64,000 nucleotides of DNA from positions 868,882 through 932,881 of the forward strand of contig VZSF01008493.1 in NCBI GenBank assembly GCA_013398295.1, written 5' to 3'. Source of the stretch: Chionis minor. Lineage: Eukaryota > Chordata > Aves > Charadriiformes > Chionididae. Below, piece by piece: positions 1 through 9,230 of this stretch; the first letter of the stretch is position 1; each line of letters begins with the position of its first letter. The notes beneath the pieces were generated by a model. The model searched no databases. It saw only the letters and a program-made list of their open reading frames with translations, and was not told the origin of the DNA. The translations under genes and the position numbers were made by a program.

Positions 1-1812
1 ATGTGTGTTTTCAGCCTAAGTTCCAGTAAGTCCAAGGAATTCCAGTTACCTCAAGTAACTGCATTAGCTTCTTTAAGTGACACATTTTAGATGACTCCTT
101 CCTTCCCATGTGTTGAAACAATCAGGCATAGAAACTTCATTTTTCATATATAGACAACTTTTTTCCTCTCTACTGAGGTTGACAAAGATTTGCTTTTTCT
201 TTTTTTTGGTGTGTGTGTCCTATTCCCTTGAAATGTGGTTCTCCTTTGGTTAATGATGATGGTAGTACAACTATGCTTCATAATAAATCTGTTTAACAGC
301 AGATGTGACTTCATATTTGACACTGTTTTCTTTCATTTAGGGTCCAGACTGTTTGTATAACCTTGGCATCATAAATTGTGAGATTTCAGATTCCTCAGAG
401 ATGTTTTCACTTTTATGACTCTCTGTGCAAATAAACTTGTACATTCCAGAGGTAGTAAAGTACCTCTGAATTATAAAAAAATAGTGCAGTGTCATCCCAG
501 GCTTGTGATACGTTTGTTACGCAGGACTCCTATCCTTGGCAGGCTTTCATTTTTGTTAATCATCAAATGATACCAGTGATGTCGTATTTCTTAATGTACA
601 CCATACACTACTGACATAAGACCTCTAGTTTAGTATTTTTAGTTCATCATTTAGTTTAGCTTAATTATGAGTATCTTGTAGGAGTGGCCAACAAATAATT
701 CTATGGTTTTCTTCTGGAGCTGTTTTATTTCATAATCATTCTCTAAAAAATGTAGTAGCCTTTTTTTTTTTTCCTGAAGCCAGTGTACTCAATCCTTAAG
801 GATGACAGTGACTTAAGTATTTGATTTTTCTGTACACAGTTAACACTTTCCTGAATTTAAATAATGGGAAAATACTTAATCATTTCATAGAAATCAGAGT
901 AAACAGATGCTGTGTCTTTCCACCTGACTGTCTGCGTAGCACAGGGCACCGCGCTTCACCTGAATACCCATACCTTGAGTATGAATACTCAGGCCGGGCT
1001 AATGCTGTGTGCTCGAGGCAGAGAATAAAGGAGACAAAAAAAGTGCATGGCTGCAGGAATAGCAATGAAATAATTAAGTGAATTTAATGTCAGTTGCTGC
1101 CATCTTGAAAAGCTGGGCTATGGTAATGCAGAGAGCAGTGTGAATTGCCTCCAGAGCAGAGAACGGGCCAGTGAGGGTCTTAAGGTCATACACCTATTTG
1201 ATTTTTTTCTGTACACTGTTGCTGTTTATCCTAGTTAACAGCTGTCCTTCACACGGCCATAGAAACTGTTCTTCTTAGTAGAAAAGATTTTCTAAAACTA
1301 GCAGTTTAAGATTCAAAAGGACAAAATTATGCCTCGGATGAGATTGCTCTTTAACAGTCATGGGTCAAACTCACTGGAACTAGACCCTTCTGAGTCTAGT
1401 TCAGTCCCTGGGGAATCTCTGCTCTACCTCACACCAAGCAAAAAGGTGGAGGAAGGAAGCACCCATGCTGCAAACACTCTCCAGTGCTTTTGCTGCATTT
1501 CCCACCAGAGCTAATACTCCGGTGCCTCCGGATAGACTCTTGGGAATTTTGTATTTTTTTTTTTCCCTCATTCTTTCAAGTGCAACCCCATAATCGATTT
1601 TTTCTAGTGTAATAAAAGTTTATACAATTTAAGACTGCTTTAAGGGAGGGCATGGCGAGTATGCAAGTCCATGTTAACATTTAATAATTCATAGAATACA
1701 TGGCAATGCTACAAGGTTGGTTTTTATTAAAAAGGAAAATAAGGTCCTGAGTGTTGCTTAGAGCCGTGTGTAATGAACTGTTGTACCAACTGGTTCCCTT
1801 TATGTTTTTCAG
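1..1812 (+). other. KCNIP1: KCNIP1 intron (partial, 3' end)
   Basis: Intronic sequence upstream of the first visible KCNIP1 exon, ending in a polypyrimidine tract and AG at 1811-1812. I looked for the preceding exon, which in the family encodes a conserved segment ending FFPHG, and do not find it here. The stretch is AT-rich and contains an imperfect palindrome at 959-993 and a loose direct repeat (about 818-842 and 1194-1220). Nothing else is supported. Confidence 0.8.
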
Positions 1813-1883
1813 ATGCTAGCATGTACGCACATTATCTCTTTAATGCATTTGACACTGCACAAAATGGCTCAGTGAAGTTTGAG
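1813..1883 (+). CDS. KCNIP1: KCNIP1 coding exon: EF-hand 2 (first part)
   Basis: A 71-bp exon that begins in phase 1: the G of the first Asp codon must come from the previous exon. With that G it encodes 24 residues, from [14 protein letters not shown] through GSVKFE. The acceptor is ttttcag and the donor gag/gtaatt. It carries the incoming helix and most of the EF2 loop; the last loop residue (Asp) is the first codon of the next exon. Confidence 0.95.
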
Positions 1884-4800
1884 GTAATTGTTTTTCATCC
1901 TCCTTTGATGCCGCTTTCTCAGTTTCATGTTTTTAAGCTTCTCCATCCCCTCTTCCTTGTAAACTGCTAGGACTTGTTGGGTTATGGGTTAGACGTTTCA
2001 GTCTAAAATCAGTTAATATTTTAAATTCTGGTTCACTTTACGCAGATGGATTTGCATGTATCCTTTCACTAAAGAAACATCTAGATCACGTTAGTGAGTA
2101 CCACAGGGAGAAAGTGCAGAGATTTACGTAGTAGAGAGGAGAGGTTGAAGACAGTCCCGTATGAAAAGAGACATGGGATTTGCAGAGATAATTTGTATGT
2201 CAAAGAAAAGCCAGTACATCGTGTGTCTTCTGCAGTCATCATGCATTGCAGGGTTCCATATGTATGTTCCTGGAATGTGGGTTTTTAAGCCTGTTTGATG
2301 TATTGAAGAAGCCTCTCAGGTACTTCGTTCCTAGGGAAACCAAATCCAGTCTTTAACTAAAAGGCCTGTTGCTGTGGCTACTGATAGCCATCCTTTAAAC
2401 TCACAGACATAGCTGTAGGAGTGCAGCAAAGGGATATGTTAAGTCATAGACCGGTGGAGGATGAACTTTGTAGTTTTGAAGACAGTTTGCTGTGATCGTA
2501 AAACTAGAAATTATAGCCAGTCTTGCCTTTTCAGTCAAATGGCCAAGAAGTATGGTAATTTCCAGGTAAGACTGAGAAATTCATTCATTTATCAAATGTA
2601 AAATGGGAATGTTGCTATAGGTATACATTTGTCTCTGTAGCGACAGCTGTAGCGGGAGTTTTGTATATGGCAGCTGCTCAGTAGTAAGAGGCTTCCAGAA
2701 ACCTAACCAGACTGAGACACGGGAAAACGCTTAGATAAGTATTAAAAAAGAGAAAAGTGCTGAGCTTTCCTTCCTGGCAAACCTGTCTCTTTAGTGGTTG
2801 TCAAACATAAGCATTTTGTCCCCTTTTTTGTATTGTTCAGCAAATTGAATCTCCTCTGAGCCTCTGGAAGAAGGAGCAGAGGTTTCTAAGAAGTGATGCG
2901 CTGCCCCATGCAGAACTATTGGAGATAACATAGGAAGAACTAAGTGCATTAAATGAGGTATCGAGAACTGTAGAGCACTGTTAGCTTGAAGCTCTGCCTG
3001 CACTAATAAATCCCTGCAGCGATGCTACTTACAGTGCCTGAGCCATTGTGCAGCATAAACAATAATTCAAAGTTACGCTGAATAACTTTACTGTAATCAA
3101 AAAATACAATTAAAATGTTGTGTCCCAGACTGAGTAATTAGTGGTGGGAATCTCAGCTGGTCAAGTCTGACTGATTCTGCAAGAGACCAAAACCTGGGGC
3201 TGCTCCCACTGTTAGAGGAATTTGGGATTTCTCCATCTCTCTTGAGGTGGACACAGAAAAAATGCTGGATTTTCCTTTTCCTTCACTAGCACTCAAAATC
3301 TGTGGGTAAAAAACCATCCCATTCAACTGCTGGAGTTAGAGTCCAGCTGTGTTTAACCAGGCAATGGCAGTCTGAGCGACTCTGCGGCAGACCATTTCCA
3401 GGAGAGGAATGGCCACTGGAGCATCTGGCAGCACGCTTAAAAACCAGACATGTATTTTGCCATGCTTACATTAGTGCCGTGTTTAGAGTTTGGAGCATGA
3501 TAAACTCATATGGGTAGCAAGGAAGGTGTCTCATCTTCTGGCCTTGAGCAAACTGTGCTGCGCCTGGCAAGTCTGAGGAGCCAGAGCAGCCAATGATGTA
3601 TTTACTTTAGGATCTCGGTCTGCCTGTCTTGGACTGGATCTGCTCTTAATCGCATCCTGTTTTCACATCCCTCATCCCCAGACTAGGAGAGATTAAGGCT
3701 GCAGCACTCATTAGGTCTTTCTGCCCTTCCAGCCGTGCTAAAATGTCTAACCCAAATTATAAGTTTGGCCTTTATGGTGGCTGCAGCTGAGTACTGGAGG
3801 ACTTTTCTGATTTTCCTAGTTCTCATACATGTTTATTAGTATGATCATTGCGGCAGATGCTATGTCTGTTCAGTTCAGTCACATTTTTGGAAAAGGGAGT
3901 CAGAAGAGATTGATAACCATGTGCTCTGTCCTGAAAAGATGTCTTTTGACTGGCATTATGTAAAGAAGACGACTTAGAAAAGCATGTGATGAAAATTCAC
4001 ATTTCTCTCTCTGTCTTGAACCAGGATTTTGTGATGGCATTGTCCATTCTATTGCGGGGAACTGTTCATGAAAAGCTAAGATGGACATTTAATCTGTATG
4101 ACATAAATAAGGATGGCTATATAAACAAGGAGGTAAGGCTGTTTCCGACAAATCTGGTTGATTTCTGAAGAGCCAACTAGTTTCTCTTGCAGAGCACAAT
4201 TAATTTTACACATAGCTAATTAAATGCAAATCAGACTGGACTTGAGCATTTATCTGTGTCTAAGTAAAGTACACACTGATCTTAAATTGTGTGGGTTTTT
4301 AGATGCGTTTTCCTATGTTGTAGTGCCTTTCATGGATTGCTTTAGCCGGGAGTAAAATCCTAGTTACAGCTATGGGCAACATCACCTTTGCAAAGGGGAG
4401 GGTGACGGTGACAACAGCTACTTGGTCACTGAGTCCTGAGGGGTTTCTGGCTGCACTGGGAGGGATGGTGTGGGCTCACCTGAAGCACTGCAAGCCCCCA
4501 GCACCGCTCCCAAATCCTGCATTATCATGTGGTTTTATCTTCTTATCTGGTATTGCTTGTTGCCTTTTTGGGAAGCCTTGGGTTTTGAGCACGGTAATCC
4601 GAATACTTTGCAAATACATCTTTGTCTGCCTTCTCAAAACTATTGCGCATACCTGGAGGGTTTGTGCTTACTGCTACGGGTCATGGAGTTGTGTGGCAGA
4701 TTGTGCAAGGTGTGGAGAAGGGCTGGGTTCCCAGTGAAGATCCCTGGAGGAGGCTCCAGGACAAGGTTGGTGCTGCCATGCTCAGGACCAAGCATGCTGC

Positions 4801-7800
4801 TCGCAGCCGAGCAGCTGCCATGGCAGAGCACAAGTCCTGCAATGCTGCCGTGCCAGGGCAGGGAAGTGAGCGCTGCAGGCACCTCCAATGTGCCTGTGCC
4901 AAAGTCATGGCATGGTCAGGAAGAAGCACTTGGTTTGTAGAGATGAACTTGTATACGGTGATACGTGTGCCCCTGTCTTCATGCACGTGTACAGGCGTCC
5001 TCTGTGCTGTTTTGTAATGGGAGAAGGAGGGTGAAGAAAAGGGTAGTAAAAGAAAGAAATGTGCTATTATTTCTATTAATTTCCTTTTTGTGTTTGTGCT
5101 GGCATGCCACTACTGTAGGAAATGATGGATATCGTAAAGGCAATTTATGATATGATGGGAAAGTACACGTATCCAGTGCTCAAGGAAGATGCTCCAAGGC
5201 AGCATGTAGAAGTATTCTTCCAGGTACTTGATTCTTTGATGTGCTTTTTCTTAATATTTGAGCTATATGCTGATACACCTTACTGTAAATTTAGCCCCAA
5301 GTTCAATCCTATGCCCCACTACATATTCCACAATAAACCCAAGTAGCCATTCAGCCTAACACTACAATGTCTGCTGATTTTTCTGACTCCAAGGTATCCT
5401 ATTTGTCTCTTAGCCTGACCCTTGTCACTGGGATGTGTGACATCTAGCAAGTCTGAAGTCTCTGTGTGTGTTGCAGCCCTTCTGCGCTTCTTCTGTCAAC
5501 TGCCCAGAGAGATGGGAATATGGGTGCTGGTTGTTGAGACAGTGAATAAATAAATGATGTAATGCTGTGTGTATTAAGGAAGGAATGGTAGTAGCTCCAA
5601 ATACTAAACAAGTCCTTAGCAGTCAGCAAATTTGTCCAATGACACTGAATCTATAATCTAAGCTCGTGGAGTCTCCTAGGTCAATTCAGGTTGCATCAAA
5701 CAATATCTTATACTATAACTGCAGCGTTAACTTATGGAAATAAAAATATTTTTTATTATTTTATTTTGCAGAAAATGGATAAAAACAAAGATGGCGTTGT
5801 AACTTTAGATGAGTTTATTGAATCGTGTCAGGAGGTAAGGACAAAATTATAACTGTAATGAAAGTTCGAGCTCATGCCACAGCATTTGCTTTCCCTCTGG
5901 ACAAACTGCATTTGAAACAAGATGCTGCTCAGGATCCCAGGTTTCCTTTGCTCTGTGAAAAAGCCAGCTTCAAGACTGAGTTTCTGGTGGGGCTCTGAGA
6001 AGTCTGTGACTGAATAGGGAAGTAGGGTCAGGCAAATCAAGGGAGACGGCCTCTTCATTTTCAGTGCTGGTAGCCAGTGCTTTTATGTTCCTAAATGAAC
6101 TGCAATACCTGATTCTGTAGACAAGCAGATAACTCTAGAGAGAGCTCATAATGCTCTTAACCTTCCATAGTGTTTTTGTTATTTTTTGTTGTAGGGATTT
6201 TTTAAGAGACTGATATTGTCTCTGTGCGCTACCCCTGCATGTCGTTAACAGGTACGACGTTGCTGGAACTGTCTAGAGCCAAAGGTCTCTTAAATCTTGT
6301 CATTATAGCACTGACTTACAAAACCAGTTGATGTTTTCATGGTCAAACATTAAAAACAAATGCTGTCATCATAGCAATGATTTTATTATGTTTTTTCTGT
6401 TTTGGAAAGAAGCTCCCTCTTGCAATTTCCATACATTATAGCACTGACTTACAAAACCAGTTGATGTTTTCATGGTCAAACATTAAAAACAAATGCTGTC
6501 ATCATAGCAATGATTTTATTATGTTTTTTCTGTTTTGGAAAGAAGCTCCCTCTTGCAATTTCCATACATTAGGTTGGCTATAATAAATATTTGCTAGTAT
6601 TTTTAGCACTGGCACAAAGACAAGCATTTGCAATTGGCCAAGTGTCTGTTGCCTTAAGCTATAATTGTAATTTCTAATATTTAATCAGTACAATAATGGC
6701 CTATGTGTTTTAGAAAGCTTACAGAGGTGCAAATAATTGCATACCAGCCCTCCTGTATATTTTACTTTCCCTGGGAAAATCTTTCCTGTTCTGCAGCGAG
6801 ACAGTTCTGCTGTACCTGAGCAATGGGAAGACGCTCACTGTGCAGGGCTAGGCTGGCTTCCTGCTGTTCCTGTGTTAATTCTGGCTCTGGCAACATCCAG
6901 ATTACTTCTCAGTCAAGGACTTCAGGAAGCAAAATCCTCGTTAGCAGATGCATAATATAAGGCTAATTTTTTTCAGTCACTTCATTCTTGGTCCCTCCTG
7001 ATTGTTTAGGTTATTTTTGGCCTTGTCTTCAATGTGATCATTTGCGTTGTGTATTCTTCTTCACATTCATAATTTGTCTTCAGGCTGGAAGCATGTGTAT
7101 GTCTCAGTATTGAAGCAGCTTTACCTCTAACTGTTAGAGTGTGTTTAGTCTCTGCCCTAGGCTGGGTTTGGCTCCTTCTGTTGACATACTTGCCCTCGGA
7201 GCGGCGCAGTCTGATGCACTGTGGCGTGTGGTTTCCTGGCAGATAGGAGCGAGCCCTGCAACCCTTCAGATGTGGGGGTTTTTCTTTACAGAAGACAAAC
7301 CCAAGTGTGCTCTAGTGCTTACCTCTGCCCTTTCCGAGGGTACGGCTCATGGGATGTGAACTCCTAGCATTGCTTTGGAGAGAATGATTGGTTTCCTATG
7401 AGGGGTGATACCTTGTACTAGTACCCACCAAACTGTGTGAGAAGTGAGAGAGATGGACGCAGCTGCAAAAGAAGATAGCGGAATGAGATGCGATAGATCT
7501 CTTATGTCACTCAACATGGCAAATTATTTTCATGTTCCAGGCAAACAGTTGTTCTAACTTTTGGAATAACTGAATTCCGGGGCTGGCGGGCAGGGGACAA
7601 CAATCGTCATTATGTTTTTGAATATTTCTCTGGTTATTACCTTGAAGTACAATTTCAAGACTTCATGTGAGACAATCTGGGATTCCCCTTGTGTGTCTCC
7701 AGCTTTCTCATTTGGATTAGGAATCTTGGAAAGGCTGAGGTTGCATGTATTTTGGGTTTGAGCTGGTTGTATTTCTAGGGTTAAGTGGCCCTTCAAGGCA

Positions 7801-8272
7801 GCACGCTTATCAGTTCAAAACTTGCAATTTCATTTGGACTTTTGAAGCTTATTAGCTAAATGCATATTTGCATATTCAGGATCAATGAAATGCAGTCGGG
7901 CACTGAAGCCTGAGGGTTCAGTACAGTCACCAGCTCAATGCTGGTGTCTGGTTTTCTCCAATAAAATACAGCCTGCAGTCAATGTCAAGCTTATGAGAAG
8001 ATCCTGGGCTTGCCTCAGAGCAGCTCAGGTGCCAAAGAGATGACTGCTTTGCTGATTCAGGACCCGATTGCTGAATCAATTCCAGCTCCTTGAGGATGAA
8101 AAGCATTATGAAAGCAAGGCTGTTGCCTGCTGTAGCAGCTTCAGAGCCCCTCCTGTGCCATGCAAAGTTAGGAGTCGTGATTGTCAGTGCTGGTTGCATG
8201 AAAATGTCTTCTCGTTGCTTTCAGGACGACAATATCATGCGATCCTTACAGCTCTTTGAGAACGTGATGTAA
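1813..8272 (+). CDS. KCNIP1: KCNIP1 (KChIP1), 3' part: five terminal coding exons, spliced
   Basis: Spliced CDS: 1813-1883, 4025-4132, 5119-5223, 5772-5834, 8225-8272 (stop TAA at 8270-8272). It encodes 131 C-terminal residues; the N-terminal exons are outside the window. KChIPs are neuronal-calcium-sensor-family EF-hand proteins that bind the cytoplasmic N terminus of Kv4 channels and change their surface expression and inactivation. The sequence shows three EF-hand loops: a degenerate EF2 ([12 protein letters not shown]), then canonical EF3 ([12 protein letters not shown]) and EF4 ([12 protein letters not shown]), followed by the C-terminal helix ending in QLFENVM. KCNIP1 is chosen over KCNIP2 and KCNIP4 because the protein has [17 protein letters not shown] and [12 protein letters not shown], where KCNIP2/4 have NWAFNLYD, VVTIDEF/VVTIEEF and a Lys before DENIMRSMQLF (recalled family sequences). 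All introns are GT-AG, and exon lengths of 71, 108, 105 and 63 bp keep the frame. GABRP lies downstream on the same strand, as in other amniotes. Confidence 0.97.
1884..4024 (+). other. KCNIP1: KCNIP1 intron (2141 bp)
   Basis: GT-AG intron. Open frames inside it are short and resemble no known protein. The 2581-2640 stretch has a faint MIR-core look (a segment resembling aaaatgggaat), too weak to call. Nothing else is supported. Confidence 0.85.
4025..4132 (+). CDS. KCNIP1: KCNIP1 coding exon: EF2 exit helix and EF-hand 3
   Basis: A 108-bp phase-0 exon of 36 codons, starting [20 protein letters not shown] and ending [11 protein letters not shown]. It contains the EF3 loop from Asp at 4100, with acidic and polar ligands at loop positions 1, 3 and 5, Gly at 6 and Ile at 8, as required for Ca2+ binding. 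The twelfth position, Glu, comes from the first codon of the next exon. The acceptor is ccag and the donor gag/gtaagg. Confidence 0.97.
4133..5118 (+). other. KCNIP1: KCNIP1 intron (986 bp)
   Basis: GT-AG intron. Its middle (about 4370-5000) is GC-richer than the flanks, so several overlapping open frames of 80-156 codons occur on both strands. None resembles a known protein, so they are treated as chance. No repeat was recognised. Confidence 0.85.
5119..5223 (+). CDS. KCNIP1: KCNIP1 coding exon: linker between EF-hands 3 and 4
   Basis: A 105-bp phase-0 exon of 35 codons, from [20 protein letters not shown] to RQHVEVFFQ. It starts with the Glu completing the EF3 loop and supplies the EF3 exit helix and the EF4 entry helix. 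The acceptor is actgtag and the donor cag/gtactt. Confidence 0.97.
5224..5771 (+). other. KCNIP1: KCNIP1 intron (548 bp)
   Basis: Short GT-AG intron, AT-rich towards its 3' end, with a strong T-rich acceptor tract at 5748-5769. No repeat or embedded gene is visible. Confidence 0.85.
5772..5834 (+). CDS. KCNIP1: KCNIP1 coding exon: EF-hand 4
   Basis: A 63-bp phase-0 exon of 21 codons beginning [15 protein letters not shown] and ending ESCQE. The EF4 loop starts at Asp (5778) and has Asp, Asn and Asp at positions 1, 3 and 5, Gly at 6 and Glu at 12, a complete Ca2+-binding set. The acceptor is ttttgcag and the donor gag/gtaagg. Confidence 0.97.
6301..6566 (+). repeat. Perfect tandem duplication, 2 x 133 bp
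   Basis: The unit at 6301-6433 is repeated immediately at 6434-6566 with no mismatch that I can see, followed by five further bases (catta) of a third unit. The unit is AT-rich, non-repetitive inside and non-coding. The absence of any substitution means either a very recent duplication or a sequencing/assembly artefact. It lies well away from the splice sites of the last KCNIP1 intron. Confidence 0.95.
7796..7905. promoter_or_regulatory. Candidate intronic regulatory element (octamer block)
   Basis: A compact block containing an exact POU octamer ATTTGCAT (7866-7873), overlapping TGCATAT repeats, and nearby homeodomain-like TTAGCTAAAT. The dense motif content resembles a conserved non-coding element, but no alignment was possible, so this is inference only. 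Confidence 0.2.
8225..8272 (+). CDS. KCNIP1: KCNIP1 terminal coding exon
   Basis: Sixteen codons including stop, [15 protein letters not shown] and TAA. This is the family's invariant C-terminal helix, which packs over the hydrophobic groove and rearranges on Kv4 binding. It is too short to show as a long open frame. The acceptor is ctttcag, phase 0. Confidence 0.96.
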   Translation, partial: DDNIMRSLQLFENVM

Positions 8273-9230
8273 CCACATCTGGTGAGCGCTGGAGGAGTCA
8301 GAGACTTTCTGTGTTACAAAGACCTCCTTTTTGGGTGAAAGCTTTTTACAATTCAGCCATGTTCAGTGTGTGAGGATTTGGCATGACGTCTCCCAACCTA
8401 ATGGCAACCGAATGCAACCGATCCCACCTCTTCTCCCCAAGAGACATTGGTGGACCTTTGTTTCGTTTTGGAAGCATGTGAATATTTTAATAAAACCTGA
8501 CGAGAGAACTGCTGCTCAAAGTTCAATGAGTAATATACAGCATTGTTTGCTAGGCACAAGTCCTACTTTTAATCTAGCAAGCTTGATTACATATGATAGC
8601 ACATGTCGATAGCTTACTCAGCCATCCATTGTAAGTGAAAAGCTCAGTCAGTACTACTATACGGCAAAATGTTTTATGGATGCCTTGCCGTTAATCTGCT
8701 GTGACAAAAGTTGAATCTACTGGGACAGTCTGTAAAAAATGAACAGTAAATGTACCTAAGACATTAAGCAGACAGCCTGTGTAGCCAGTATTCCCATTTC
8801 TGCAGAGATCCTGCTTTTCCTCTCACATGCACTGGTGCCACCACGCTGAGTTTGTTGGAGTTTTTCCTGAACACATTAACTAGAGGATCTTCACACCAGG
8901 GTGAGCCAGGAAGGAGCAAAACGTGTGTTGCACATATAAATTTCAAGCTGCAGAACAAATTCTGTTCCATGATGGTAAGTTCTTGCAAGACAGGGAAGGT
9001 TTATAAGGGCAGGTACAGGAAGATGAATACCTGCTCTGGTCCCAGCCACCTTCCGCAGTCCCAGCATGTGGTGGGACACCAAGTGATTCTCCACTGTGTG
9101 TCTCAGCAATACCGTGGTCATGTGCTTATGGTCCTTTCGGTGTAGTTTGGCACGCACTTCCTTCATTCATCATTTGAACATTTGCATTTTTCTGTTAAAA
9201 GTTACATTAAAGTACTTTATGGATCTATTT
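8273..9230 (+). other. KCNIP1: KCNIP1 3'UTR and candidate poly(A) signals
   Basis: Non-coding sequence after the KCNIP1 stop codon. A canonical AATAAA occurs at 8489-8494, which would give a 3'UTR of about 240 nt. A variant ATTAAA at 9206-9211 would give about 950 nt, closer to what I recall of the mammalian transcript. Both are plausible; the true end cannot be fixed from sequence alone. Confidence 0.5.

Larger units (their letters stand above)
5835..8224 (+). other. KCNIP1: KCNIP1 last intron (2390 bp)
   Basis: GT-AG intron before the terminal exon. It contains a perfect 133-bp tandem duplication (6301-6566) and a candidate regulatory block with an octamer motif (about 7796-7905). The acceptor is ctttcag at 8218-8224. 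Confidence 0.85.

Noticed and set aside
4372..4940. Overlapping frames of 121-156 codons inside a KCNIP1 intron
   Set aside because: They sit between two well-defined coding exons, have no splice relationship to them and resemble no protein.
8852..9166. Overlapping frames on both strands in the KCNIP1 3' region
   Set aside because: They lie within or just after the probable 3'UTR. They are short and mirror each other by strand overlap, with no known similarity.
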